NCBI RefSeq assembly: GCF_027943255.1
Contig: NC_072896.1
Location: forward strand, 39,458,501-39,522,500
Source: Anastrepha obliqua
Taxonomy: Eukaryota > Arthropoda > Insecta > Diptera > Tephritidae
Length of the DNA stretch: 64,000 nt
Reading direction: 5' to 3'
Made by a program: the position numbers and the translations under genes. Positions 12,035-23,300 of the stretch are shown here, piece by piece (positions within the stretch are counted from its first letter, which is position 1; each line of letters opens with the position of its first letter). Under the pieces are notes generated by a model. That model was not told the origin of the DNA and did not search any database. It saw nothing but the letters and a program-made list of their open reading frames with translations.

Positions 12035-12776
12035 TCCAATAAGAGGTGCTATTCCCGTAAAAGATCAATGGGTTCATTGCTTTTGTGGCACGTTGAGGAT
12101 AGAGAGGCTTTTCAACAATAACTCTTGGATTTCTGAGCCCCAGATCCGACAATTTTGCTTGTTGACGAAGCCATTGAGATGGGAATAGGCCTCATCACTC
12201 AAGAGGATTTTTTTGATGCAATTCCGGATAATTTTTATGCATTTCAACGACCCAATCGGCAAAGACACGACGTTGTTGATGATCGGCCGGCGTGAGTTCT
12301 TGTGTTAACTGGATTTTATAAGCCTTAAGATCCAAATCCTTATGCAAAGTACGGTGTAATAACTTTTGTGGAATGCCTAATTCCAAAGAATGACGAGGAA
12401 TGGACAAACCTGGGTATTCCGCAACACTTTCGGCTACAACTGCAATATTTTCGATTCTCCTTGAGCGACGTGCAGGAGTTTTATTCTTCACATCACTAAC
12501 TTGTCCCAACAGCTCGAATTTTTTCATCAATTTCTGTATTGCGGTCCGACAAGGTGCTTCACAATGACCCAAAAATGTTCGGTTCGTAAAACTCGAAACT
12601 GCCAAATTTTCACCATTTTTAAGGTGAATTTTAATAATTTCAATGCGTTGTTAAGGCGTGTATCGGCCTATTTTTATTAATGGCGCATTTTCTACTTGTC
12701 AAATATCAAAAACTTGCAGCTTCAAAAGTGACATCTACCGAAATAGTGGGCTATTCAAAATAACACCTGTTATTGG
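12035..12776 (-). mobile_element. Mariner-like (DUF4817/DD41D-related) internal-deletion derivative
   Basis: The ends match as inverted repeats: CCAATAAGAGGTGCTATT at the left, and CCAATAACAGGTGTTATT as the reverse complement of the right. The transposase (minus) runs from about 12605: RTFLGHCEAPCRTAIQKLM, then VAESVAEYPGLSIPRHSLELG, then LQKDLDL-like KAYKIQLTQELTPADHQQRRVFADW and DEAYSHLNGFVNKQNCRIWGSE (first D block). It then jumps from the 'PLxPQRAT' position to the extreme C-terminus 'MNPLIFYGNSTSYW', so the second and third catalytic blocks are deleted. Confidence 0.75.
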
Positions 12777-13780
12777 TAAACCCGTTATAATATTTGCGAG
12801 TTTTAGGATTAACTAATTTGCATTTAGGTGCCAGATATCCTCTACAAAGCTTGCTTATGACGCAGAGGTGTTATATTTATATTACATCATAAACCTATGC
12901 AATATGTACATGTTGGCGCAAAATTAGTAATCGAATTTTGTTTCTGAATAACTTATGTACTAAATAAAAAAAATTATTTTGAGTGATATAATCTTTATCT
13001 TGACCTTTAGGCGCCCCATTGATTGTCTGTTTGTTTATTGGAGCTATCTAGTACGCAAGTATCAGTTGCCGACTCCTACGGAGAAGTGGCTGGAATATTT
13101 TATATTTTATGCTTCAAATGTATACGAGACAGTTGGTTGCCAAAATTTAAAAATACGAGCTACCCTTTAATGAAAATAGTAATATTTGGAGGTTCCGTAT
13201 GAGTAAAATATGCATTTTTATTAACAGTGGGCTGGGGGAAGTGAAGCTATTAAATATAATCAAACACACTTTTCTTTGGACAGGGTCTTTCAAGTTCAGG
13301 TTTCGCTTTTAAATTAAAATTAAACACATCTTCTAATGAGATTTGCTGCAGAAATGCGTGAAATTATTCTCCCTGGGGATTTTCTTTGCAATAAATTGAT
13401 AGTTTCGTTAGCCACATATCGTCAATAGCCAGAACAACAACAAATAAGATATGTACAAGGTATTAACATAACTGGATATCGCAATCCAATAAGTGGAAGC
13501 TAATTTCCATCAGAATTTTTTCGGAAAAATGGCCCACGGCGCACCAGACTACTACACTGTGAACCAAATCGCAGGGGTGAACGTGCACTGATATTTTTAA
13601 CTTTTTCCTGTGCCGGTAAATTTTATTATTTGATTAATTTTTTATTCCGAGATTTGTTGGGCGATATTAATGACCAAAAATAGCAACAATTATTCGCAAA
13701 AAATGGAACTCATTTTAATAAATTGTAGCTTTTCGTTCTAATCTCTGTCAAAAGAAACGGCTTCGAACTCTGACAGCTGT
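12777..13780. other. Unassigned; contains a diverged repeat also present at 44840-45000
   Basis: 12941-13055 shares blocks with 44840-44980: GAATAACTT..TACTAAAT, then TTGACCTTTA.GCGC.CCA and TCTAGT. No coding assignment. It looks like the leader region of an old element. Confidence 0.4.
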
Positions 13781-13789
13781 CAAAATAAA

Positions 13790-14690
13790 ACACTGGGTAG
13801 CACCCGAGGGGTGAGGTTCAGCGCACTAGACAGGGGTAGTTCATTGGAGCGGCAGCTCTTGGTCCGGAAAAACCTGAGACATTCAGGTACATAGAACCGG
13901 CTGCCATGACCGAGCCACCTCCTAGGCGAGTTAGGAGACATCTCTTCGACTACACCGATGAGATCCAGGACCAAACACAATTGCAGCTAAGGGACCGGAC
14001 CGTTTATAGAGAGACATTAAGCGGCATTCATCACCACCTTCCTAAACTGCCATGCCTCGAATACCGTTATCGGAATCCAACCACCATCCATTCCAAACGA
14101 AGAGCTTCAGCTGCCTCGTGAGACCCTTTTTTGGGTGTTTAGACGAACTTCTCCACCTATGTGTGTTGTGCGTATTGATACTGTTCTACAAATGGAAGGA
14201 CATACAGCTGATACCGAATGGCAAATGTTTTTTTTTTATGAGGCGCTTTTTTATGGCAGAAATACATTCGAAGGTTTGCCTTTGCTTGCTGAGGGGCGAC
14301 CGCTATTAGAAAAAAACTTGGTGTAACATTTTTGTGTTTCATCCACGAAATTTTGAACGTAAACATTTCCGAATGGTAGTCACGCACCAGTTCATTCGGC
14401 TACAAGGTCCGCCTAACTTGAGCTCAATTACGGTCTGGATATAGCAGCAGATTAAACTCCTACTTATCGAGAATTGACCCCGACTTACTAAATTTATGTC
14501 CGGGATGTGAATGTACCCCGCACGGTACTAACAACCAATTCCACTCATCTCTCACCCTTCTCCCTCTGGACCCAACCTGTCGAAACAGCACGTTTCCGGG
14601 GACCGTTAGATAAGTTAGACGAAGACGATCGATGACTACGCCGCACTCGCAGAGCCTAATGCACTGCCACAACAACAACAACAACCGTCA
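13790..14690 (+). mobile_element. LINE 3' fragment (PHxTNHLF zinc-knuckle family), interrupted by a SINE
   Basis: Plus-strand: TEPPPRRVRRHLFDYTDEI, DRTVYRETLSGIH and TVIGIQPPSIPNEELQLPRE, then after the SINE (14127-14412) AQLRSGYSSRLNSYLSRIDPD, and CPGCECTPHGTNNQF (degenerate knuckle). It ends in a (CAA)n tail near 14670-14690. The same family is present at 34189-35124. Stops are present. Confidence 0.8.
14127..14412 (-). mobile_element. tRNA-derived SINE, near full length (copy 3)
   Basis: On the minus strand, a head with TTCGGAAATG..CATTCGG-type sequence, 'ATTCGGCTAC' on the + strand at about 14394, and 'GGTAGTCACGCACCAG'. The body has 'GTGTTGTGCGTATTGATACT' and 'GAGGGGCGACCGCTATTAGA'. It sits between two halves of one LINE reading frame. 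Confidence 0.8.
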
Positions 14691-16354
14691 CACAAAGAAA
14701 CTCGAAGTTGTTAGGCCCTGTAAAAAAGTAGATAACTATGCAAGTACACACATAAGCACCAATGCACGCATATAATAAATACATATCAGTATATATGTAA
14801 GTGCATATAATATATGTATGCTGCAAGTGCCACACCAACGCATGTCCTTGCTCCAGTTTTGGTTTATTTGCGCTGCAGGGAGCGTTGAAACTTCGCTAAA
14901 TGTGTGCCTGTGTCTTTTCGAATGTGTAGCTGTTGCTCTATGTGCGCAGAGCACATTTTGTAGTTTTTCGCATTATTGCATTTTCTGCTTTTTTTTGCTT
15001 TCTTTTTGTTACAGTGGCTGCTACTGTTCTGGATTGCAACTGACATCACCAGTAAGACCACAAACACCAACAACAACAGCAGCAGCATAGTAGCGGGAGC
15101 ACTTGCTTACGGCGTCATACTTACCCACACCCAGCAGTAAATACGAACATACACACTTAAATATGTATATTACATTACGCGAAAGTATGTGCAACAACAA
15201 ACACAATCACCACACTGCCGAGGAGTATGCGCGCGTTTATCGCTTGCGGTTGTAGCGTGTCGTCTTCTGTTGTGGTTGTCGCGTACCTCCTTCCCGCGCG
15301 CACTACTTCAAGTTACCTACACTGCCGTTCGGCTATTTCGTTCGTACTCAGTGGTGCCAACCACGAAATAGAACTACTTTCTTACTTGCCACATACGCGG
15401 TATTGACGCAGAACGTTGATATGTGGCAGGCAACTCCCATTTTATGGTATGGAACAACTCCCTTAAATTGCTGCGTTATGAAATTCGCCGCTAAAATGCA
15501 TTTATTTCGTGCATACATTTGTATGTATGTACGTCTACTGCAGTCCTGCTGGGGTCCTCGCGATCGCTTCTTGCCTTCATCTTTTGTGGTTGGCTTCGCT
15601 ACGGTTCGTTGCGATTGTTGTGGCTGAAGTTGCACTTTGCTGTTATAAATGCTGTTGTTGCTACTTCTGTTTTTGTTGTTAATGGTTTCAATGTTCTCAC
15701 TCTTTTTTTATAATTTGTGTTGCTCTGTTGTTGGCACTTTCCTCGCAGATCTTCCGTTTCTCTTGGTGCTGTCGTTCCTCTAAAACTCGGAATTTTTTGT
15801 TCTTTATGGACTCGGTTTTTTTGTACTTTTTATTTTGCTGTATAGCAGTCAGCTTAAAATCTCTTGGGTGCCTCTGTATACAGCAGCAAGTAGCTCTTAA
15901 AATATTTTGTGTGTGCATTTGTTCGTATGCATATGTATGTGTGTATGTGCATACAAATGTATGTATGTAGCAGCAATGGTATGTCGGTTGCTTAAAAAGT
16001 AGGCAAATGCTTTCAAAAGAATCTATTCCAAGTGAAGTTAAAAGTTGCAACATTGGCAAATTGAATTTTCTCTCTTCTTTTAACAAAGGGATTAATTTTT
16101 GTTCAGATTTTATATGGGAAATTGAAGCTTTGACAGAAAATGGCATATATGTAAGGCATTACGAATTCCCTTTCGAAATTACACAATCACCTTTTGAATA
16201 GTCATTAGAATATCACATAACTTTCTAAGTTTTTTTTCTTCCTTTCGCAATTAGTAACTCATGCACTAGTTTGTAAGTTTGTGCATTTGCGGTTACAATC
16301 AGTTCATTTACAGTAGGATTAGGTTGAGTGTATTTTTGAAGCTCTTCACTGCTA
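14691..16354. other. Unassigned, with CATA/TATG and CAA/CAG simple repeats
   Basis: Contains AACAACAACAGCAGCAGCA near 15070 and TATG-type repeats at 15915-15968. Open frames such as 15348-15635 and 15697-16146 have no recognisable motif. Confidence 0.35.
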
Positions 16355-18018
16355 AAGGGTGATCAATTTGGAAGCGTCGGTTTTAAATTGAAATAAAACA
16401 ACGAACGTGATATTTGTTTTTTACAATAATCCCTTTCAAATGTTGGCCGCAACCGCGCCGTAATTCGGCCATCCATAAGTAATAATTTTGAATGACTCGC
16501 TGGCGGACTTCGATCGGCATCTCGTGAATAACTTTAGTAATGTTTGCTTTCAATGCCTCAATCGAGGCATCATCTAGACTTTACACAACCCCACAAATAA
16601 AAGTCCAAAGGTGTGAGATCCTACGATCTTGGTGGCCAATTCACTAAAACGAGACGAGAAATGAATATGGCAAGCAGCGCCGTCTTGTTGGAAGCAAATG
16701 TTGTGGAGTTCACGGGTGTCTATTTCTGGTATCAAAAAAATTGAGGCCGATGATTCCGCCAGCCCATTGGTCACACCAAACGGGTGTTTCAATGGATGTA
16801 ATGGCTGATCTTCTATGGCTTCGGATCGCTCTTCAGCCCAAATATAATGGGTGATTTTTTAGCTATTACCTTTTTAAACAGTTGGTTTAAACAGCTGACG
16901 CATGTTTCGTGTTTTGTTTCACTGTCAAACATCTTCAGTTTGGTCTATAATTTAACCATGAATCGTCTTACAAACGAACAACGCTTGCAAATCATTGAAT
17001 TTTATTATAAAAATGCGTGTTCTGTTAAGAAAGTTTAAAGTGGAAAAATTGTGTTCAGCGACGAAACTCATTTTTGGATCAATGGGTACGTATATAAGCA
17101 GAATTGTCGATTTTGGAGTGAAGATCAGCCAGAAGAATTGCAAGAGCTACCAATGTATCCAAAAAAGGTCACAGTTTGATGCAGTTTATGGGCTGGAGGT
17201 ATCATTGGACCGTACTTCTTCAAAGATGCTGCGAATCGTAACGTAACTGTGAATGGTGAGCGCTACCGTGATATCCAACTTTTTTTTGCCCAAAATGCAA
17301 GACCTTGACTTGCATGACATGTGGTTTCAATAAGACGGTGCCAGATGCCACACAGCACGCGTAACAATGGTCTTGTTGGGAGGCGAGTTCAAGACCTGTC
17401 AATTAGCCACCCAGATCGTGCGATATAACGCCTTTAGATTACTTTTTGTGGGGCTACGTTAAAGCTCATTTCTATTCAGACAAGCGTGCTTCAATTAACG
17501 CATTGGAAGACAACAGGAAAGCATTTATGTTTGAGATTCCGGCTGAAACATTGGAAAGAGTATGCCAAAATTGGACTAAGCGGATGGACCATTTGAAGCG
17601 CAGTCGCGGTCAACATTTGCATGAAATAATCTTCAAACATTAAATTATATGGACTGTTCTATCGATTTAAATGAAAATTTCATGCAATTTTCTGAATTTT
17701 AGGTGTTTTTTTTTTTTTTGAAAACTTTCTTAAAGCTCTTTAGTAAATTTTTCTCATTGACGTAGCCATTAACAAAAAAATGTGCCTCATCGCTAAACGC
17801 GATAAGTTGGCCTAGCGCGCGATTACCAGTTTTCACAGAACGTCGATTTTCGTAACAAAAATTATACGATTTGTAAACGTTGTTGAGGCGTAGGTGTCTG
17901 CATGATGAAATGTGAATGAATGCTGAACAAAGTATATAAATATTTAGTTTGACAGAACTCATGAGTGATCTGTCAAAAAAACCATATTGAAAAAACTACT
18001 TCCAATCTGATCAGCCTT
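16355..18018 (-). mobile_element. Mariner-like element (TIR AAGGnTGATCA), split by a second mariner
   Basis: Left TIR AAGGGTGATCAATTTGGAAG at 16355. The right TIR, reverse complemented, is AAGGCTGATCAGATTGGAAG ending at 18018. TA flanks both ends (16353-16354 and 18019-18020). The transposase is on the minus strand. RRSVKTGNRALGQLIAFSDEAHFFVNGYVNEKN (17840-17745) breaks off, and continues at 16845 as YIWAEERSEAI...FQQDGAACH down to 16570. The C-terminal segment is frameshifted (KANITKVIHEMPIE). The element's own sequence is about 770 bp, so it was internally deleted. Confidence 0.85.
16847..17740 (+). mobile_element. DD41D mariner inserted into the 16355-18018 mariner
   Basis: It starts ATGGGTGATTTTTTAGC directly after TA at 16845-16846. 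Transposase MNRLTNEQRLQIIEFYYKN...CSVKKV (from 16959) hits a stop and is then joined by deletion to KIVFSDETHFWINGYVYKQNC and GGIIGPYFFKDAANRNVTVNG. The second acidic block is degenerate (17330), and the third reads PPRSCDITPLDYFLWGYV with W to stop just before it. The C-terminus ends with HEIIFKH at 17640. The 3' TIR is truncated ('AAAGCTCTT' then host mariner sequence). The same family is at 52746-53827. Confidence 0.85.
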
Positions 18019-18020
18019 TA

Positions 18021-18988
18021 TATCCAACACGGTGGAGAGAATACGGAAGGTGGGGACATTTGCGAGTCGCTATCCCGCTCACAGTGAGTTCGGCAGAATA
18101 AGCCATTTAACTGACCACATAAGTGGGTATTTATTTTGATTTTATTGTTCTACTGGTTTTCATTTTTGTTGCTATTAGCTATCGAAATTATCGTACTACA
18201 CCAACAATAATATATTGTAAAAAGAGACCGCGCCTTCCGAATTCGCTGTGACGTCATGCTCGGAGAATAAACCAAGAAAGGAAGGGCAATTACTTGTTTG
18301 TGAAGTGGAAGAGTGGGCGAAACTACTAAACACTAGAAATTATACACAAACACACACTTTCTTGCCACCGCGTCATCCATATAAAAACGCAAAGACACTG
18401 CATTTGGAGGTTTTATTTATATTCATTGGAGCTTTCGCAATTTAACACGCGGCACTTATTTTCAATTAATTTGTTTAGTTTAAATGCCACAAATCTCAAT
18501 ATTGCGACGTCATTCGCTATATTTGTACAAACATGCAATTTCTCTTCCTTTTGTTTGCTTGTTTTGAATTATTAAGGTGATTGACATCAGACTTGTCAAA
18601 ATCGCGAAAAATAAAATAACTGCTTGGGAGGACTGCACCTTCTATATAATATTCGCCCTGCTACTGTACCACATGATGAAAAGATTTTTAAAGGTTTAGA
18701 GGTCGAAGATCAGACCGACAGAGCAACAGGCTCTCAACGAATTTGAAAGTATCAGCCGATGAGCTAACGTCACATGAGTCATGGAGAATAATGGTTTCTT
18801 TACGAAAAAACTGAGAATGTGTTGGTGATGTACGAAAAAAATTAGCATAGGCTTCTATCATGTTGCCTCGTTTCCGTCTCCGTTGACGATAGATTGAACG
18901 AGTGTGTGAACACGTATGTAATGAGCGGACGGGATTCTACTGCCGAGTACACAATTACGTGGCACTATAGCTGAAGGCCCTGGTAATC
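18021..18988. other. Unassigned sequence
   Basis: No recognisable gene or element between the two mariners. Confidence 0.35.
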
Positions 18989-18990
18989 TA

Positions 18991-20270
18991 CAGGGTGCGC
19001 CATCTTTTATGTCGGTATGAAAACATTGAATAACTTTGAAAAAAAAACTGATTTGCATAAGTGAGGTATTTTTATTTGGTCTGGTTATTTACAATTTATT
19101 AAAACTATTTTTCGAATACAATATCAATCAAGTGGCCACCTTTATTGGCAATCACAAACTGCGATCTTTTTTCTGCGTTTGTCATCACCTTGTCAAGCAT
19201 TTCGGATTTTATAGCGTCGATTTCTGCACGAATGTTTGCCTTAAGCTGGTCAATAGTCTGCGGCTTGTTGGCGTAAACTTTCCTTTTTAGATAACCCCAT
19301 AAAAATCAGTCCGGGGGGTTAAGTCAAGTGATCTGGGGCGCCAGTTGATGTCACCTCTTTTTGACACTAGACGTCACGGGTATTTTCGTTGCAAAAACTC
19401 AATTGTTGCATTCGCAGTGTGGCATGGCGCACCGTCTTGTTGAAACAAGTAACTGTCTAAGCCTTTCAAATGCATTTGCGGGCAGACATAATGAGCCAAA
19501 ATCCAGCGAAATCGGTTTTCAACGACCATTTCGTTTTCTTGGTAAAATTATGGCCCAAGAATGGTTTTGGCGCAAACGCCGGCCCAAACAATTACTTTCC
19601 GGTCATGCAATGGCGTTTCATGGATCTCGTGTGGATTCTCAGTTCCCCAAATTCGACAATTTTGTTTATTCACGCTGTCAGAGAGGTTAAAATGTGCCTC
19701 GTCAGCCATTAAAATTGGCTTCCAAAAGTTGGGTTCAGTGCCAATCATTCGAGCGACTGTTTGGCCGCATTCCAAGCCACGTGAATGGGTCTATTCTTTG
19801 TGTCAATTGCACTTTATACAGAAACAAACTTAAATCATCCTTTAAAATGCGCCGCATTGTGGTTTCACTGACGCCAAAATGCTGAGCGCGACGACGATAC
19901 GACACTGTTGGCTCCTGGGCAACGCTCTCCCTCACTGCTTCAACAAGCTCATTGGAACGTCTCGGTCGTTGATGAACGGCATGTTGACGATCTCCTACTA
20001 TTCCTTGCTTAAAAAAATTCGAATAGTATTTTCACACGGTGCCTGTTTGCCGCGATACTTTTTGCGATATGTGCGTTGAGTTAGAGCAATAGAACGACTA
20101 TTTTCGATGCATAGCGTCACTATTTCAGCGCGCTGTTTCGGTGTAAAGCGATCCATGGTTGAAATTGTACTGAATTGACGTATCGAAAGTATGTATGTTG
20201 AAATCGATCGGTTGGTAAATGACAAAGTTATTCAGCGTTTACATACCGACATGAAAGATGGCGCATCCTG
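18991..20270 (-). mobile_element. DD41D (rosa-like) mariner, end-to-end copy with TIRs and TA target site
   Basis: The left TIR starts CAGGGTGCGCCATCTTTTAT and the right TIR, reverse complemented, CAGGATGCGCCATCTTTCAT. Similarity extends about 45 bp inward, and TA dinucleotides flank both ends (18989-18990 and 20271-20272). The transposase is on the minus strand from ATG 20156-20154 (MDRFTPKQRAEIVTL, a DUF4817-like helix-turn-helix). It continues as RRRAQHFGVSETTMRRILK, then the first catalytic block ADEAHFNL...VNKQNCRIW, then QDGAPCHTANATIEF, then INWRPRSLDLTP. About 41 residues separate the second and third acidic positions, which is the rosa-type spacing. It is dead: frameshifts break it near 19930 and 19560, there is a stop in the 'KYP' segment, and a stop follows the third acidic position (near 19306). 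At 1280 bp it is close to the normal size for the family. Confidence 0.9.
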
Positions 20271-20518
20271 TATCATTCTTGACTACACTGTTACCTTTCC
20301 TGTTTGTCCAGTCGTTACGTCACAGACAGAAATACTCTCTCAGATGTCACAAACTTGTAATCTATAGGTCAAGTATATTCAAAAACCATAAATCAGTATA
20401 TCGGCAGAGAACAGCTGGCTATTAACGGTAAATGACGCTGATGCGGCGTATTTTGTTCAGAACAGTCATTGCCTCGAGATCGTTGAACTGTTATTTATGT
20501 TGTAATACTCTATTGCAA

Positions 20519-20929
20519 TTAAACCTTCTTATCAGCCATGTTTTCTTGTCTCACGGTGATGCATACAGGTGTTTTTAGATTAAGCCTCTTTTTTAATATA
20601 TGGTGCATATCTAAGACATGTCCTACATTGGCAAATTCTATAGGTGTATGAGAAAGATATTCAAGCAATAACAAAATGTGCGGATTCGTTGAGAATTTCT
20701 TGGAGAAATTGCGTGACGGAATTACAGTAATCCTTGTTTTTTCTGCTTTGAGCTCCAGGGAAGTGGAGTTTGTATGGAGGCTGGTTTCCCAACTGATAGC
20801 CGAAACATTTCTCCTCGTCCCAAGCCACATTTTGGCATCGAGTCGATAGTTTGCGTTTGTTTGTGCGCTATAAACATTCATATGTTGGTTATGAGGGTAG
20901 GCAACAAGCACTTTGCAGCAAAATTGCAA
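20519..20929 (-). other. Unrecognised 136-codon open frame
   Basis: The minus-strand frame opens with MQFCCKVLVAYPHNQHMNVY and ends ITVRQENMADKKV. It includes LLLLEYLSHTPIEFANVGHV. Its length is unusual for this AT-rich DNA and its composition is not low-complexity, but I recognise no domain. It could be a fragment of a mobile-element protein or chance. Confidence 0.25.
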
Positions 20930-21078
20930 TGGTTGCAGTCCATATTGGGATTGGTGTTGAGAAATCTATCCTTACTTATTATAGTTAATTGCAAACGAAA
21001 ACGTCAAAGTTACAAACACGCTTTTAATTCTACATTAGGATGTAGCAGGGCTCGTAGAGCATGGAAAGAATATACTTC

Positions 21079-21240
21079 TGTCAGGTATTTGGCCGAGCTG
21101 CTCCTTCTATTTGTGGCGTGCGTCTTGATGTTGTTCCACAAATGGAGGAACCGATAGTTTTAAGCAGACTCCGAGCAGAAATACACTTCGAGGTTCGCCA
21201 CTGTCTGCCGAAAGGCGACCGCTATTATTATTATTTTTAT
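21079..21240 (-). mobile_element. tRNA-derived SINE, body fragment (copy 4)
   Basis: TTTGGCCGAGCTGCTCC, then GGCGTGCGTCTTGATGTTGT, CCACAAATGGAGGAACC and GGCGACCGCTATTATTATT. It ends in a TTA-rich tract and lacks the tRNA head. Confidence 0.7.
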
Positions 21241-21351
21241 TAGAGTTGGATTTTAGAACGAAAAAAGTGAATATATTTATATGGAAGGGTAATTATTAAA
21301 AAAAAGAAGAACAGAAACAAAAGATTAATTACACAGTGCAACACATAAAAT

Positions 21352-23094
21352 GTGCACTCCATTTTGACTTCAGTTTCTGAAAGTACTTATCGAAACTAGC
21401 AAAATCTCATTTGGGTTTTTCTAGATTAGCTCGGATTCTAATTTTATTGCGTCATGAATATTTCCTCTGAAACTTGATTTTGAGCAGTCTTTCTTTTAAA
21501 GAAAACGTAATTCTTCTCACATCTATATATCGTAAAATGATTGGAAGTTATTTTCTTGTCTTCAGCATAAATGTGCGTAAAAAATAAAAGAAATACTAGT
21601 GGATAATTATTTGAGAATCAAATTTTAAATGTCAAAAATAATAAAAAATTGTAGTTTACTCTATCAGTTCTTGGTAAAATATACACTTTATATAAGTCAA
21701 TCGATTCGTTTCTATTCAAGGAATTTAATTTTTTGACTTACTAATTAAAATTTCTTTTAGAATAAATAAAGAATTTATAGAAAACTTAATTTTAAGACAA
21801 AAATTATTTTTGAGACAATTTGTTGATTTAGTATTTCTTAAAATTCCTGTTTTCGTTTCTAGATTTTTTTGAGGGCAATAACTCTGACGAAATTTCATTG
21901 AAATCGTTTTCTAAATATTTGGTTTAGTAAAAAGTGTCACACACAAACACACACACAAATTTGCTTAAAACTTCGTACACATCATTTTTAGATAAGAAGG
22001 ATTTGATTCAAACTATTTTTGGAAAATCAAAAATTGACACCATCACAATGTTTTCTCTTTGAGGAGGCAAAGTGTCGAACAAGTTGTTTGCTGAAGCTGT
22101 ATCTAATGCTTTAAAATTGAACAAATATCGAGAAATTAACAATTTTCGAACCTTTTGTCATTAATGTTTCCCGTGCTTTTGTTACCAAGCAGTTGAGTTC
22201 GTTATTATAAGTAGTTGCTACATAAAGTACAGTACGTACAGTGTTCATCACGTACGAAGAGAGCTTTTCGGAACGGTTTACTGCTCTAGTGAAAGGAGAG
22301 AAAAAATTTGCAACTCATCGACTAAGATATTTTTTTCGTCTTTTTTTTTAACATCTTTTTTCTGTACTTAGTGCACTTGTATTAGTACTTAGTATTATTA
22401 AGAAATTCTATTGTGAAAATGGAAAATAACAAGTGCCCGAAAATAAATGAATTCTGTTATGTGTGTGGTCATATAGTGCCTAAAATTGAAGGAAAAGAAC
22501 GAAAAAATTTGTTTTCTCAAGAATTTAAGTTGGCCTATACGAAATATTTCGATGAATTTGATACAAGTGGTGAAGATTTAACGCCAAATACAGTATGTGA
22601 TGTTTGCTATAGCAATCTTTTACATTGGTTACATGGACGAAGAGCAAAGTTGCAGTTTTCCAAGCCCGTAATCTGGGTAAAAGACTCAAACACATTAACA
22701 CTGTTTAAATACACTAATTTTTGTTGATACAAATCATTTTTACAATATTTAAAAGAAAAAAGAAAATTTTGATTGCTTAGACTATTATATAGACATTAAC
22801 TTCTCTCTACTTTTTCATTTTTAAGGCATTTGATGTAGTTTTTTTAACAGATTTTTTTGTAGTCTCTACCTACATTTATGTTGAAGAAAGGAAAATAAAA
22901 TTGCAATCGGTTTAAGTGATATAGAAGTGAGAAAAATTACATTTTCATTGAAGAAAGTGCTAAAAATAAAGTTTTAGATAAAATATATTCAAAACACTAT
23001 AAAATTGGAATCCGAGCTAATACAAAAAAACCCAAGTGCAATTTTGTTAGTTGTGACAAGTACTCTCAGAAACTGAAGTCAAAACGGAGTGCAC
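21352..23094. mobile_element. DNA transposon derivative with about 95-bp terminal inverted repeats
   Basis: The left end starts GTGCACTCCATTTTGACTTC and the right end, reverse complemented, starts GTGCACTCCGTTTTGACTTC. The similarity continues for about 95 bp on each side (21352-21447 and 23001-23094), through 'TTTCTGA.AGTACTT', 'GGGTTTTT' and 'TTAGCTCGGATTC'. Between the TIRs are AT-rich sequence, a short (AC)n tract near 21940, and the zinc-finger ORF at 22413-22727. I could not define a target duplication. The left flank reads ...ACACATAAAAT and the right flank ATTCGATG.... The element is about 1.74 kb with no recognisable catalytic domain, so it is most likely non-autonomous. Confidence 0.75.
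22413..22727 (+). CDS. 104-aa cysteine-pair zinc-finger ORF inside a TIR element
   Basis: The ATG at 22413 follows GTGAAA, a fair insect start context. The protein has FCYVCG (C13-x2-C16) and VCDVC (C60-x2-C63), then HGRRAKLQFSKPVIW. This resembles the N-terminal zinc-binding module that precedes catalytic domains in various arthropod transposon-derived proteins, where a basic patch and a 'F..P..W' segment follow the second cysteine pair. The frame ends shortly afterwards (KYTNFC stop), and no catalytic domain is found between here and the right TIR at 23001. It is probably a truncated transposase remnant inside the element spanning 21352-23094. A self-standing DNA-binding repressor-like product is possible but only speculative. 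The superfamily is not identified. Confidence 0.5.
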   Translation: MKMENNKCPKINEFCYVCGHIVPKIEGKERKNLFSQEFKLAYTKYFDEFDTSGEDLTPNTVCDVCYSNLLHWLHGRRAKLQFSKPVIWVKDSNTLTLFKYTNFC

Positions 23095-23129
23095 ATTCGA
23101 TGACTTCAAAAATGTTGTACAGTGTTATT

Positions 23130-23300
23130 GTACTTCCACTTGTATAGTAGTTGGTTAGCTTGGTTTTGAAAAGTAATGCATTTTCTGAGAATCTTAATCT
23201 AATGGGAAGAGAGTTCCAAAGAAGTGACGTTCAGACATAAGAGTCCGATATTCAGTGTGAACTAGAGGCGAAGATCTCGATTCAAACGGGGCTTGGCTTT
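23130..23300 (-). mobile_element. Possible LINE 3' end fragment
   Basis: Minus-strand SLLWNSLPIRLRFSENALLFKTKL resembles the 'LWNSLP...F.....FK..L' C-terminus of CR1/Jockey-group elements. It is short and isolated. Confidence 0.35.

Noticed and set aside
15697..16146. 149-codon minus-strand frame
   Set aside because: No recognisable motif. It includes translated TATG repeats, and no splice or start context supports it.
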